Positions 10,143 to 18,914 of a stretch of DNA of 64,000 bases are shown piece after piece (the stretch's first letter is position 1; every line of letters starts with the position of its first letter). The notes beneath the pieces were generated by a model, which was not told the origin of the DNA, did no database searches, and saw only the letters and a list, made by a program, of their open reading frames with translations. The DNA lies in the NCBI RefSeq assembly GCF_009830125.1, contig NZ_WUPT01000001.1, positions 868,001 to 932,000 of the forward strand, read 5' to 3'. The DNA is from Kangsaoukella pontilimi (GTDB lineage: Bacteria; Pseudomonadota; Alphaproteobacteria; Rhodobacterales; Rhodobacteraceae). The position numbers were made by a program, and so were the translations under genes.

Positions 10143-10349
10143 TCAGGCCGCGTCTTCGTCGAGGTCGATCTCGTCGGCCTGTGCGACCACTTCACGGTCG
10201 GCATAGTGGCCGCAGGCGCCGCAGACGTGGTGCGGGCGCTTGAGTTCGCCGCAGTTGGGGCATTCGGCCGGGTTGTCGGCGACGAGCCCGTCATGCGCAC
10301 GGCGCATGTTGCGGCGCGAACGGGTGACTTTATTCTGAGGGACAGCCAT
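10143..10349 (-). CDS. rpmF: 50S ribosomal protein L32
   Basis: A 68-residue protein beginning [20 protein letters not shown], which is diagnostic of bacterial L32. Four cysteines in CPNC and CGAC form the zinc-ribbon (C+ type). A GAGGAT Shine-Dalgarno precedes the ATG. The C-terminus is acidic. It is followed after 23 bases by plsX; the 145 bases upstream to the yceD stop may carry an extra promoter. Confidence 0.97.
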   Translation of the reverse strand: MAVPQNKVTRSRRNMRRAHDGLVADNPAECPNCGELKRPHHVCGACGHYADREVVAQADEIDLDEDAA

Positions 10350-10493
10350 GTCACATCCTCGGATTTCAAGGGGGCCGTGCCCCGGAGTTTCTACGGTCAA
10401 AAGGCTGATACGCGCTCGCGTCGCGCATGTCCAACCCAATGTTCAAACGAGGCCGGGAACATACTGCGATTCATTTGAAACGCAAGCGGGATT

Positions 10494-11051
10494 TCAGCCC
10501 TCGTCATCGTCCTTTTTTTCAAGCCTGTCGCGCAGGCTCGCCAGCCCCGCGAAGGGCTTCGCGTCGTCATCGGTCATCGGGGTCTGGCCCGGCTCGGTGA
10601 CGCTGATTTCTACTGGGTCGACGCCTTCGGCGCGCGGAAAGTCAGGCAACGCCAGCGCCAGAGCCTCGACCATGACAGCGGCGGGATCGACCGAGCCGGG
10701 CAGGGGCTCGGCGCTGTCGTCCTCGGGCATCTCGACCTCGGCGCCCGCCGCCGCCTCGGGCTGGGGCATGTCGGCGAGGTAGCGGCGCACGACCGGCACA
10801 TCGATCCGCGTCGTCACCGGCTCCAGCGTCACGACACAGGGCTGCACCACCGTGGCGCCCAGCTTGGCCTCAAGCCGCCAGTCCCGCGCGGCGTCAGGGG
10901 ATACGGTACCCTCGAAGCGCAGCTTCTTCACCGCGCTGATTCCGAGGTCCTCCGCGATCTTCACGCGCGCCCCGGCGTCCGGCTCTACCAGAAAGGACCG
11001 CTGCCGCGTCTCGCCAGACAGGCGGATGGGTGCGTCTTGAGGGTCTGACAT
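10494..11051 (-). CDS. DUF177/YceD-family protein
   Basis: A 185-residue member of the YceD/DUF177 family, usually encoded immediately upstream of rpmF and, in other bacteria and plants, linked to 23S rRNA accumulation. The central VQPCVVTLEPVTTRIDVPV segment carries the conserved family cysteine, and an acidic stretch follows. Two adjacent ATGs are possible; I take the second because AAGGAG then has better spacing. It is divergent from the BamE-like gene. Confidence 0.85.
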   Translation of the reverse strand: MSDPQDAPIRLSGETRQRSFLVEPDAGARVKIAEDLGISAVKKLRFEGTVSPDAARDWRLEAKLGATVVQPCVVTLEPVTTRIDVPVVRRYLADMPQPEAAAGAEVEMPEDDSAEPLPGSVDPAAVMVEALALALPDFPRAEGVDPVEISVTEPGQTPMTDDDAKPFAGLASLRDRLEKKDDDEG

Positions 11052-11149
11052 CATTCCTCTCCTTGATCCCGATGGGCCTTCTGGCTATGCCGACTAGGCA
11101 TCCTGGGATGCGATGGCAAGGCCCAGGTGGGGCACGGCGGGGCGTTACA

Positions 11150-11614
11150 ATGACGAAATCGAGCGGAACGGGTCTGAAGGCGGCAGCAGCCGGAACGGCG
11201 CTGTTGTTCCTCGCCTCCTGCGCCACGCTTGAGGACCGCCATGGCTACATTCCCGAACAATCCTCGCTCGACACCATTGTCGTGGGCCGAGATACTCAGG
11301 ATACCGTCGCGCTTCTCATCGGCCGACCCGGCACCACGGGCGTCATACAGGACACCGGCTGGTACTACGTCCGCTCGGACTACGAGCGCTTCCTCTGGCG
11401 CGAGCCGGTGGAAGTCGACCGCGAGGTCGTCGCGATCAGCTTCACCGGCTCGGGCGTCGTGTCGAATATCGAGCGCTTTGGTCTCGAAGACGGCCGCATC
11501 GTCGCCCTCAACCGCCGTGTCACCGACAGCAATATCGAGGGTGTCAGCTTCCTGCGTCAGCTCTTCTCGAACTTCGGCAATCTCAGCGCGGGCGATATCC
11601 TCGACGAGAACTGA
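11150..11614 (+). CDS. bamE: BamE/SmpA/OmlA-family outer-membrane lipoprotein
   Basis: A 154-residue lipoprotein: signal peptide with hydrophobic core and lipobox FLASC at about residues 20-24, so Cys24 would be acylated. The mature part has the SmpA/OmlA features QDTVALLIGRPGTTG and DTGWYYVRS. BamE is a small accessory lipoprotein of the BAM complex that inserts outer-membrane beta-barrels. The start is chosen to leave a proper signal peptide; upstream codons are open but would bury it. It is divergent from yceD and convergent with msrB. Confidence 0.85.
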   Translation: MTKSSGTGLKAAAAGTALLFLASCATLEDRHGYIPEQSSLDTIVVGRDTQDTVALLIGRPGTTGVIQDTGWYYVRSDYERFLWREPVEVDREVVAISFTGSGVVSNIERFGLEDGRIVALNRRVTDSNIEGVSFLRQLFSNFGNLSAGDILDEN

Positions 11615-11619
11615 GGCGC

Positions 11620-12024
11620 TCAGTCCTCCTCGGGCTCGAATGTCAGCGACACGCCGTTGATGCAGTAGCGCAGGCCCGTCGGCTGCGGACCGTCCGGGAA
11701 GACATGCCCCAGATGCCCGTCGCAGCGGTTACAATGCACTTCGGTCCGGCGCATGAAGAAACTGCGGTCTTCCTGCTCGCCGACCATATCGCTTTCCACG
11801 CCGTCGATCGGCTTGGTGAAAGACGGCCAGCCCGTGCCGCTGTCGAACTTGTCGGCTTGCGCGAACAAGGGCGCGCCGCAGCCCTTGCACATGAACGTGC
11901 CCGGCTCTTTCGGGAAGTCGTCATGGGTAAAGGCGCGTTCGGTCCCGTGCTTCCTCAGAACCTTGAATTCCAGGTCGTCCAGTTGCGCACGCCACTCGGC
12001 GTCTGATTTCACGACTTTGTCCAT
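11620..12024 (-). CDS. msrB: Peptide-methionine (R)-S-oxide reductase
   Basis: Repairs methionine-R-sulfoxide in proteins. I take the ATG of [11 protein letters not shown], which has a good AAAGGAC Shine-Dalgarno and gives 134 residues; an ATG six codons upstream is the alternative. Zinc-site cysteines are in CKGC and CNRC, the substrate-pocket motif is GTGWPSF, and the catalytic Cys is in RYCINGVSL near the C-terminus. No signal peptide, so cytosolic. Its stop is six bases from the end of the BamE-like gene, convergent. Confidence 0.96.
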   Translation of the reverse strand: MDKVVKSDAEWRAQLDDLEFKVLRKHGTERAFTHDDFPKEPGTFMCKGCGAPLFAQADKFDSGTGWPSFTKPIDGVESDMVGEQEDRSFFMRRTEVHCNRCDGHLGHVFPDGPQPTGLRYCINGVSLTFEPEED

Positions 12025-12126
12025 TTCGGTCCTTTGCGTCATATTCTTGCATCCACAGATGTGCGATGCTCGTCTCATGCCTATCTAGGATGGGCCAGAG
12101 GCCGGACCAACCGCCGGGAGATCACG

Positions 12127-12867
12127 ATGCCGGGACGTTATGTTGCACGCATGGCCGCATCCGATGCCGATGTGGAGGCCGCGCAGCGTCTGCGTCACCG
12201 GGCCTTTATCGAGGAAGGCGGTGCCGCCCCCCGCGCCGATGGCCGCGACCGCGACGCCTATGACGATATCTGCCGCCATGTCCTGATCGAAGATCGAACG
12301 ACCGGCGATCTCGTCGCGACCTTCCGCTTTCTGCCGCTTGCTTCTGGTGCCGAAATCGGGCGGAGTTATTCGGCGCAGTATTACGACCTTGCCGCGCTGG
12401 CCGATTTCACCGGTCCCATGGCCGAGATGGGCCGCTTCTGCGTCGCGCCCGGCCGCTTCGACCCGGAGGTCCTGCGCGTGGCATGGGGTGCCATGACACG
12501 CTTCGTGGATGAAGAGGGTGTCGCGTTCCTGTTCGGCTGCTCGTCCTTCCACGGCACCGACCAGCGCGCCTATGCCGACGCCTTCGCCATGCTCCGCGAC
12601 CGCCACCTTGCGCCGAAACGCTTCTGGCCCCGCGTCAAGGCACCGAACGTCTTCCGCTTCGCCGCACGTCTCCGCCGCCGCCCGGACCGGAAAATTGCGC
12701 TCAAGACCATGCCGCCCTTGCTGCGCAGCTACCTGACCATGGGCGGCTGGGTCAGCGATCACGCCGTGGTGGATACCGACATGAACACGCTCCACGTCTT
12801 CACCGGGCTGGAAATCGGCCGCATCCCGCCCGCGCGCGCGCGTGTCCTCCGCGCCGTGGCGGGCTAG
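12127..12867 (+). CDS. olsB: Ornithine lipid synthesis acyl-ACP N-acyltransferase (OlsB-like)
   Basis: A 246-residue GNAT-fold protein of the hemolysin/OlsB family, which transfers a 3-hydroxyacyl group from ACP to ornithine to give lyso-ornithine lipid. Typical segments are RHRAFIEEGG near the N-terminus, AEMGRFCVAPG and the LFGCSSFHGTD stretch. A GGGAG Shine-Dalgarno precedes the ATG. The partner O-acyltransferase OlsA is not adjacent, so the second step would have to be encoded elsewhere. It could alternatively use another amino acid as acceptor. Confidence 0.8.
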   Translation: MPGRYVARMAASDADVEAAQRLRHRAFIEEGGAAPRADGRDRDAYDDICRHVLIEDRTTGDLVATFRFLPLASGAEIGRSYSAQYYDLAALADFTGPMAEMGRFCVAPGRFDPEVLRVAWGAMTRFVDEEGVAFLFGCSSFHGTDQRAYADAFAMLRDRHLAPKRFWPRVKAPNVFRFAARLRRRPDRKIALKTMPPLLRSYLTMGGWVSDHAVVDTDMNTLHVFTGLEIGRIPPARARVLRAVAG

Positions 12868-12917
12868 GGCCACCGTCCCCCGTTGACGCCGGACCTGCGT
12901 CGGCATAGCTCGCGGCC

Positions 12918-14732
12918 ATGGCGCGCGCTCCACTTCTCCAACTGACCGACATCTCGCTGACCTTCGGCGGCGATCCGATTTTCGACGACCTGTCCCTCAC
13001 CGTTCAGCCGGGCGACCGGCTGGCGCTTGTGGGGCGGAACGGCTCGGGCAAGTCCACGTTGATGAAAGTCATGGCCGGCCTGATCGAGCCGGATGCGGGT
13101 GAGCGCGTCGTGACCGCGGGCGACAGCGTCGGCTATCTCGAACAGGACCCGGACATGTCGGGCTGCGAGACGCTTGGAGATTTCGCCACGCGCGACCTCG
13201 GGCCTGCGGACCTCTGGCGGGTCGAGGCCGTGGCCGAAGGGCTGAAATTCGACCCCTCCGCGCCCGTGGAGACCGCTTCAGGCGGCGAGCGTCGCCGAGC
13301 CGCGCTCGCCAAGCTTCTGGCCGAGGCGCCCGACCTGATGCTTCTTGACGAGCCGACCAACCATCTCGACATCGAGGCAATCGAATGGCTGGAAGAGCGG
13401 CTTGCCACATCGCGGCAGGCCTTCGTCATCATCAGCCACGACCGTGCGGTCCTTCGCCGCGTGACCAAGGGCACGCTCTGGCTTGACCGGGGTGAGATGC
13501 GCCGCCGCGACAGCGGATTCGCGGGCTTCGAGGAGTGGCAGGAGAAGACCTGGGCCGAAGAGGACGAGGCGCGCCACAAGCTCGACCGCAAGATCAAGGC
13601 CGAAGCGCGGTGGGCCGTCGAGGGGATCAGCGCGCGTCGCAAGCGCAATCAGGGCCGGGTCCGCGCGCTGCAGGCGCTCCGGGCCGAAAGGGCGGGCCAG
13701 ATCCGGCGCGAGGGCGCGGCGGCGCTCGACCTGGGTGCGGCACCCAAGAGCGGCAAGCGCGTGATCGAGGCGACCGGTCTTACCAAGGTCTATGACGGCA
13801 AGGTCATCTGCCGCGACTTCTCGCTCCGCGTGGCGCGCGGCGACCGCATCGCTTTCGTCGGCCCGAACGGCGTGGGCAAGACAACGCTGATCGAAATGCT
13901 GACCGGCCGACTCGCGCCCGACGCGGGCGAGGTGACGCTCGGCACCACCATCGAGATGGCGGTCTTCGATCAGCGCCGCGCCGCGCTCGACCCCGACATG
14001 TCGCTCTGGGAAAGCCTGACGGGCGATCCCGACATGCGTGTGAAAGGGAATGCCGATCAGGTCATGGTTAGGGGCCAGCCACGTCACGTGGTGGGCTATC
14101 TCAAGGATTTCCTCTTCGACGAGGCGCAGGCCCGCGCGCCCGTCCGCGCGCTCTCTGGCGGGGAAAAGGCGCGGCTCCTGCTGGCCAAGCTGATGGCGAA
14201 GGAAGCCAACCTTCTCGTGCTCGACGAACCGACCAACGACCTCGACGTGGAAACGCTCGACCTCCTGCAGGAAAAACTCGACGAATTCGATGGCACCGTC
14301 CTTCTGGTCAGCCACGATCGCGATTTCCTTGACCGCGTTGCCACAACCACCGTGGCGCTCGAAGGGCAGGGACGGATTGTCGTCCATGCCGGAGGCTGGT
14401 CGGACTATGCGCCGAAGCGGAAGCTTTCGGCACCACCCGAGCCGGAGAAGCAAACCACCCCCCGTGGCTCCGAAAAACCAGCCAGGCCGGCCGCGCCAAA
14501 AGAGCCCGCCCTCAGTTTCACCGAGCGTCACCGGCTCAAGGAACTGCCCGGCGTTATCGCCCGGCTGGAAGCGGAAATCGCCAAGCTGGAAGAGCTTCTG
14601 TCCGATCCCGACCTTTACACCCGCGAACCGGTCAAGTTCGCCAAGGCGACCGAGGCTCTGACGGAACGGCAAAGCAAGCTTGCCAGCGCCGAGGACGAAT
14701 GGCTCACGCTGGAAGACAAGGCGGGCGGCTGA
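12918..14732 (+). CDS. ABC-F ATPase, Uup-like
   Basis: A 604-residue soluble protein with two ABC ATPase domains and no membrane segments. Walker A motifs are GRNGSGKST (about 40-48) and GPNGVGKTT (about 316-324). Signatures are SGGERRRAAL and LSGGEKARLL, and both Walker B motifs run into DEPTN. A charged inter-domain linker (about 210-270) fits the P-site tRNA interaction motif of ABC-F translation factors. The C-terminal 80 residues are a coiled coil after RHRLKELPGVIARLEAEI, as in Uup. Likely role is ribosome rescue or translation control; it could also be another ABC-F subfamily. Confidence 0.85.
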   Translation: MARAPLLQLTDISLTFGGDPIFDDLSLTVQPGDRLALVGRNGSGKSTLMKVMAGLIEPDAGERVVTAGDSVGYLEQDPDMSGCETLGDFATRDLGPADLWRVEAVAEGLKFDPSAPVETASGGERRRAALAKLLAEAPDLMLLDEPTNHLDIEAIEWLEERLATSRQAFVIISHDRAVLRRVTKGTLWLDRGEMRRRDSGFAGFEEWQEKTWAEEDEARHKLDRKIKAEARWAVEGISARRKRNQGRVRALQALRAERAGQIRREGAAALDLGAAPKSGKRVIEATGLTKVYDGKVICRDFSLRVARGDRIAFVGPNGVGKTTLIEMLTGRLAPDAGEVTLGTTIEMAVFDQRRAALDPDMSLWESLTGDPDMRVKGNADQVMVRGQPRHVVGYLKDFLFDEAQARAPVRALSGGEKARLLLAKLMAKEANLLVLDEPTNDLDVETLDLLQEKLDEFDGTVLLVSHDRDFLDRVATTTVALEGQGRIVVHAGGWSDYAPKRKLSAPPEPEKQTTPRGSEKPARPAAPKEPALSFTERHRLKELPGVIARLEAEIAKLEELLSDPDLYTREPVKFAKATEALTERQSKLASAEDEWLTLEDKAGG

Positions 14733-14763
14733 GGTTCGTTGGGGCCGAGGGGACAAAGCCGCC

Positions 14764-14940
14764 TTATTCTGCCGGCGTTCCCTTTGCCTCGTGTTCCGAC
14801 GCGATCAGCATCGACGCGCCGAAAGCAAGGATCAGCAGGACGAAGCCAAGACCGAGAAATGCCGGTCCGCCGATCAGAAACGCGGCGGCGCCCAGAAGAA
14901 GGCCTATGGCGGTGCAGAAAAGAAAAATCATGGCGAGCAT
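14764..14940 (-). CDS. Small two-helix membrane protein of unknown function (58 aa)
   Basis: A 58-residue frame with an AGGAG Shine-Dalgarno about eight bases before its ATG. It begins MLAMIFLFCTAIGLLLG and continues with a second hydrophobic stretch (about 27-48, LGLGFVLLILAFGASML) before a short charged tail ending KGTPAE. That predicts two transmembrane helices with a tight Gly/Pro turn. I do not recognise the family. It converges with the uup-like gene and shares an AT-rich intergenic region with the divergent rplM. Confidence 0.6.
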   Translation of the reverse strand: MLAMIFLFCTAIGLLLGAAAFLIGGPAFLGLGFVLLILAFGASMLIASEHEAKGTPAE

Positions 14941-15212
14941 GAACCAGCTCCTTCACTCGTTACAAAAACAAAGACCGGGCCAAGACGACGCCCTCAAACA
15001 TTACGATACGCATAAAATACGGCACAAAGCGGTGCAGAGCAGGGAAAAAACCGGTTCGATTTGTGGACTCTCTGTTGAATGGGATGGGGTAAAATAATAC
15101 CGTAATTTTAAGTGTCTGTAATTGCTGATAAAATACGAAGAAATGTATCTTGACTGGCGCGGCAGAACCTTTAGACACCGCGCATCCAAACTCTCACCAA
15201 GAGACCAGTGAC
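14941..15212 (+). promoter_or_regulatory. AT-rich promoter region of rplM-rpsI
   Basis: This 272-base gene-free stretch separates the small membrane protein gene from rplM. It is much more AT-rich than its surroundings, especially 15090-15150, which could act as an UP element. A candidate promoter is TTGACT at 15150-15155 with TAGACA at 15172-15177 (16-base spacing), leaving a leader of about 30 bases. The assignment of exact boxes is inference. Confidence 0.45.
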
Positions 15213-15671
15213 ATGAAAACCTTTACCGCAACACCGGCGGACATCGAGAAGTCCTGGGTGGTGATCGACGCCGAGGGCGTCGTTCTCGGCCGCCTCGCCT
15301 CGATCGTCGCCAACCGTCTGCGCGGCAAGCACAAGCCGACCTTCACGCCGCATATGGACATGGGTGACAACGTCATCGTCATCAATGCCGAGAAAGTGCA
15401 GCTGACCGGCCAGAAGCGCGACAAGCCCAACTACTGGCACACCGGCTATCCGGGCGGCATCAAGAGCCGTACCACCGGCGCCATCCTCGAGGGCAAGCAC
15501 CCCGAGCGCGTCGTGATGCAGGCCGTCAAGCGCATGCTTCCGGGCAACCGCCTGAGCCGCAAGCAGATGACCAACCTTCGCGTTTACGCCGGTGCCGAGC
15601 ACCCGCATGAGGCGCAGAATCCCACCGTTCTGGACGTGGCGTCCATGAACAAGAAGAACACCCGGAGCTGA
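15213..15671 (+). CDS. rplM: 50S ribosomal protein L13
   Basis: A 152-residue protein beginning [19 protein letters not shown], as expected for L13. Conserved segments include [23 protein letters not shown] and the C-terminal [16 protein letters not shown]. It assembles early into the large subunit. rpsI starts two bases after its stop, the universal rplM-rpsI pair. The start is the ATG after an AT-rich leader; an upstream TTG frame is not conserved. Confidence 0.98.
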   Translation: MKTFTATPADIEKSWVVIDAEGVVLGRLASIVANRLRGKHKPTFTPHMDMGDNVIVINAEKVQLTGQKRDKPNYWHTGYPGGIKSRTTGAILEGKHPERVVMQAVKRMLPGNRLSRKQMTNLRVYAGAEHPHEAQNPTVLDVASMNKKNTRS

Positions 15672-15673
15672 TC

Positions 15674-16168
15674 ATGGCAGAAGACATCAAGACGCTCGAC
15701 GACCTGAAAGAGGCGGTCGGCGCCGACGCCGGGGAAACCGTTGTCGAGGCGCAGCCCTCGCACGAGCCCGTCCGTGACGAGCTGGGTCGCTCCTATGCCA
15801 CCGGCAAGCGGAAAGACGCGGTCGCCCGTGTCTGGATCAAGCCGGGCTCCGGCAAGGTCACCGTCAACGGCAAGGAAATGGCGGTCTACTTTGCCCGTCC
15901 CGTGCTGCAGATGATCCTGCGTCAGCCCTTCACCGTGGCCGGTGTCGACGGCGAGTTCGACGTGATGGCGACCGTCAAGGGCGGTGGTCTTTCGGGTCAG
16001 GCCGGTGCGGTCAAGCACGGCATCTCGAAGGCGCTCCAGCTGTACGATCCGTCGCTGCGCCCGGCGCTGAAGGCAGCTGGTTTCCTGACCCGCGACAGCC
16101 GTGTGGTGGAACGGAAAAAGTACGGCAAGGCGAAAGCCCGCCGGAGCTTCCAGTTCTCCAAGCGCTGA
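15674..16168 (+). CDS. rpsI: 30S ribosomal protein S9
   Basis: A 164-residue S9. The conserved core begins at about residue 38 ([19 protein letters not shown]) and ends with the invariant basic tail ...[10 protein letters not shown], whose terminal Lys-Arg reaches the P-site tRNA. The roughly 35-residue acidic N-terminal extension relative to E. coli S9 is typical of Rhodobacterales and is not an annotation error as far as I can tell: it is in frame and follows rplM by two bases. Confidence 0.97.
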   Translation: MAEDIKTLDDLKEAVGADAGETVVEAQPSHEPVRDELGRSYATGKRKDAVARVWIKPGSGKVTVNGKEMAVYFARPVLQMILRQPFTVAGVDGEFDVMATVKGGGLSGQAGAVKHGISKALQLYDPSLRPALKAAGFLTRDSRVVERKKYGKAKARRSFQFSKR

Positions 16169-16189
16169 TCCCGGCCGACAGGACTTGCG

Positions 16190-16220
16190 AAAGGGCTGCC
16201 CTTGGGTGGCCCTTTTCATT
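16190..16220 (+). terminator. Intrinsic terminator after rpsI
   Basis: AAAGGGC at 16190-16196 pairs with GCCCTTT at 16209-16215, followed by a short T-rich run. It lies 22 bases after the rpsI stop and should end the rplM-rpsI transcript. Confidence 0.75.
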
Positions 16221-16245
16221 TGCGCCGACTTCGTCGTCGCGGTGG

Positions 16246-16267
16246 GGCGATCGCTTGCGCGATCGCC
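16246..16267. repeat. Intergenic inverted repeat built on GCGATCGC
   Basis: GGCGATCGC (16246-16254) and GCGATCGCC (16259-16267) form a perfect 9-bp stem with a TTGC loop. It is followed by CAGTATTTGAGAACAGAAG and lies between the rpsI terminator and the stop of the TetR gene. There is no T-run, so it looks more like an extragenic palindromic element than a terminator. Confidence 0.5.
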
Positions 16268-16306
16268 GTTCAGTATTTGAGAACAGAAGAAGGGACGGAG
16301 ATCGCC

Positions 16307-16924
16307 CTAGTCGTCAGGCGGCACGAGGCCAAGGCCGCGCAGGTAGATGCCGATCCCGGTTTCCAGCAGGTCCTCGGGCGGGAAGGGCGACTTGGTCCCC
16401 GGTGAGCCGCGCGCGAAGAGCTCCACCACGCCGTGGCTCAGCGCCCAGATATGGGCCGAGAACATCTGCGGCGGCGGACGTTTCTCGGGCGGGATATGCT
16501 CGGACAGGTTCGCCGCCGCGCGCTCCAGCACCGCGAAGGCCCGTTGCGCCACCTGCGCCAGGTCGGGCGTGCGCTGGATCGAAATGCCGCTTTCGAACAT
16601 TGCCACGTAATGCCCGGGATAGCGCCGTGCGAAAGCGAGATAGGCGCGGCCCGTCGCCTCGAACGAGGCCAGCGCCGAGGGCTGACCGGTCTCGTAGGCG
16701 TATTCCATGAGGTCGGAGAAGATCTCGTAGCCCTGCCGCGCCGCTTCCGCGATAAGGTCTTCTCGCCCCTCGAAATGGCGGTAGACGGCGGCGGGGGTGA
16801 CCCCGGCCTCTTTTGCGGCTTCCGACAGCGTAAAGCCGGTCGGTCCCTTGTCCTCGATCAGCTTGAGCGCTGCGTCCACAAGGGCCTGCTTGAGGTTGCC
16901 GTGATGATAGCCACGCTTAGCCAT
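16307..16924 (-). CDS. TetR/AcrR-family transcriptional regulator
   Basis: A 205-residue protein. The N-terminal HTH is clear (about residues 5-55): [19 protein letters not shown] and [20 protein letters not shown]. The C-terminal half is a helical ligand-binding domain of the TetR_C type. The ATG overlaps the ppk2 stop by eight bases (ATGGCTAA), so the regulator is translated from the ppk2 message. The ligand is unknown. Control of its own operon is the simplest inference. Confidence 0.9.
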   Translation of the reverse strand: MAKRGYHHGNLKQALVDAALKLIEDKGPTGFTLSEAAKEAGVTPAAVYRHFEGREDLIAEAARQGYEIFSDLMEYAYETGQPSALASFEATGRAYLAFARRYPGHYVAMFESGISIQRTPDLAQVAQRAFAVLERAAANLSEHIPPEKRPPPQMFSAHIWALSHGVVELFARGSPGTKSPFPPEDLLETGIGIYLRGLGLVPPDD

Positions 16925-17783
16925 CCCAGACGTCCGGCCCCCCGGCGATCGAGGCGTCCGGCGCGGCCACGTCGCCCTTGCCCTGATAGTCGAGGTCGTG
17001 GAGCACGGCCCGGATCGCTGCAAGGCGCGCGCGCTTCTTGTCATCCGAGCGGATCACGGTCCAGGGCGCGGCATGGCCGCCATGGGTCCGCTCGAAGGTC
17101 TCGGCGATAGCAGCGGTGTAGGCGTCCCACCGCTTCAGCCCCTCGACGTCGATCCACGAGAGTTTCCACTGCTTCAGCGGGTCTTTTTCGCGTTTGAGAA
17201 AGCGGCGAAGCTGTTCGGCGCGGCCCACGTTCAGCCAGAGCTTTTTCAGAATGATGCCCTCGTCCATCAGCATGGATTCGAACTCGGGCACTTGGGTGAA
17301 GAAATGCTGCCGCTGCTTGGGGGTGCAAAAGTCGAAGACATGCTCGACCACGGCGCGGTTGTACCAAGAACGGTCGAACAACACGATTTCGCCCGCGCTC
17401 GGCAACTGCCTTATATAGCGCTGGAAATACCACTCGCCCTGTTCGCGGTCCGACGGTTTCGACAGCGCGACGACACGCGCGACGCGGGGGTTCAGGTTCA
17501 TCCGGAACCGCGCGATAGTGCCACCCTTGCCGGCGGCGTCGCGCCCCTCGAAGACCACGACAACGCGCTTGCCGGTCTCCTTCACATCGGCCTGGAACCG
17601 GACCAGTTCGTGCTGAAGCGCCTCGAGCTCGTCCTCGTAGTCCTCCCTGTCCATCGCCTCGTCATAGGGATAGCTGTCGGACAGGATATCCTTTTTGCCG
17701 CCCGAGCGGATGGACTCGCGGATGTCGTCGGGGGCGTCAGATTCGAAAAAACTGCTGATGGCGCCATCGAAGGGCAGGGACAT
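16917..17783 (-). CDS. ppk2: Polyphosphate kinase 2 family protein
   Basis: A 288-residue P-loop kinase. Walker A is in [12 protein letters not shown] (about residues 79-89), the lid/Walker B region in [15 protein letters not shown] (about 135-149), and [15 protein letters not shown] is typical of one-domain class I PPK2. It transfers phosphate between inorganic polyphosphate and nucleotides, often making ATP or GTP from NDP. I start at [11 protein letters not shown]; a start five codons upstream is possible. No transport or polyphosphatase gene is adjacent. Confidence 0.93.
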   Translation of the reverse strand: MSLPFDGAISSFFESDAPDDIRESIRSGGKKDILSDSYPYDEAMDREDYEDELEALQHELVRFQADVKETGKRVVVVFEGRDAAGKGGTIARFRMNLNPRVARVVALSKPSDREQGEWYFQRYIRQLPSAGEIVLFDRSWYNRAVVEHVFDFCTPKQRQHFFTQVPEFESMLMDEGIILKKLWLNVGRAEQLRRFLKREKDPLKQWKLSWIDVEGLKRWDAYTAAIAETFERTHGGHAAPWTVIRSDDKKRARLAAIRAVLHDLDYQGKGDVAAPDASIAGGPDVWDG

Positions 17784-17866
17784 GTTATTCGCTTTCACTT
17801 TTAAGGAAATCTAGGCGCGAAGCGGGTAGAGCGCAATCGGGCCGTCGCGGAACGGCGCCCGGAAAG

Positions 17867-18844
17867 CTACCGGAGCCCCGCGCGCGCCGCTGCGCGGTCG
17901 ATGGCCTCGATGATGGTGCCGGGGACGCTGTGATGGGGCATATGACCCTGACCGTCGAGCAGCGTGAGCTCGGCGTTGGGCAGCCGCTCGGCCAGCGGCT
18001 CGGCATGGATGTCGGCAAAGACGGTCCGATCCGCCGTGCCGTGCAGGATCTCGATGGGCAACGTCAGGCGGTCGTAGTCTCCGGCCTGATCGACGACTTT
18101 GGGGCGGAGCGTGTTCACCTGCCTGTTATTGGCTCTGAGCGTCGCCGTCCGGATCGCCAGCGGGATACCGGCGCGGGATAGGTAATCGGGCGGCGGGCTT
18201 TGCGGATGGAAGGTGCTTTCCAGAACGTCCGCCACATAGCTGCGCGGCACGAAGGCGGCCCCGAGGGGTGCCAGAACCGCCCCGCCAAGGGCTGAGCCGA
18301 TCACACGGTAGCTGATATCCACCTCGCCCGGCCAGGGCAGCGTCACGCCCGAGAGAATAACGAGCGCGGCTGCCTCGGCTTCAAGCGCCCAGGCCATTGC
18401 CACCGCACCACCGAAGGAATGGCCAAGCACGATAGGATTCTCCGCGCCAAGTTCTGCGACCGCGCGCGACAGAATGTTCGCCTGTGAGCGCGGGCTTTCG
18501 CCCGCCGTGGCGAAGGCGCCGGAGAAGGGCGCGCCGGCCGCGGTCCAGCCATGTCCCGGGCGGTCGACCATGAAGACCCGGTATCGGGTGGAAAGTTCGT
18601 CGGCGAGCGTCATGTCCATGTCCCGGAAATTCGCCCCAGCCCCGTGGATCAGCACAAGGTCCGGCCCCTCGCCACGGACGACCACATGAACGTCGCGCCC
18701 GTCCACCTGTACGATCCGGCCCTCGGGCGGGAAACGCGCTTCGATCTCGGCCTCGCGCAGGTCGGCACGCCGATCCACGAAGAGCGCCAGAGCGATGACG
18801 GCGGCGAGCAGGAAAAGGGTCGTGGTCAGCATGGGGCGTGGCAA
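17867..18844 (-). CDS. Alpha/beta hydrolase, membrane-anchored
   Basis: A 325-residue protein with an uncleaved-looking N-terminal hydrophobic helix (about 7-22) and then an alpha/beta-hydrolase fold. The oxyanion segment is LIHGAGANFRD, the nucleophile elbow GHSFGG has Ser143, and the probable catalytic His is in GQGHMPHH near residue 303. An Asp in HGTADRTV completes the triad. The anchor suggests the domain faces the periplasm. The substrate cannot be told from sequence; esterases, lipases and haloperoxidase-like enzymes share these motifs. Confidence 0.85.
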   Translation of the reverse strand: MPRPMLTTTLFLLAAVIALALFVDRRADLREAEIEARFPPEGRIVQVDGRDVHVVVRGEGPDLVLIHGAGANFRDMDMTLADELSTRYRVFMVDRPGHGWTAAGAPFSGAFATAGESPRSQANILSRAVAELGAENPIVLGHSFGGAVAMAWALEAEAAALVILSGVTLPWPGEVDISYRVIGSALGGAVLAPLGAAFVPRSYVADVLESTFHPQSPPPDYLSRAGIPLAIRTATLRANNRQVNTLRPKVVDQAGDYDRLTLPIEILHGTADRTVFADIHAEPLAERLPNAELTLLDGQGHMPHHSVPGTIIEAIDRAAARAGLR

Positions 18845-18914
18845 GGCGGCCTTCCGAGGCGGTCGTGTTTCTCACTCCACCACATAGAGGACTGTCCGAA
18901 CCCGACCACCCGGC

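Noticed and set aside
13278-14756. A 492-codon minus-strand frame inside the ABC-F gene
   Set aside because: Antisense shadow; the ABC-F protein has complete duplicated ATPase motifs.
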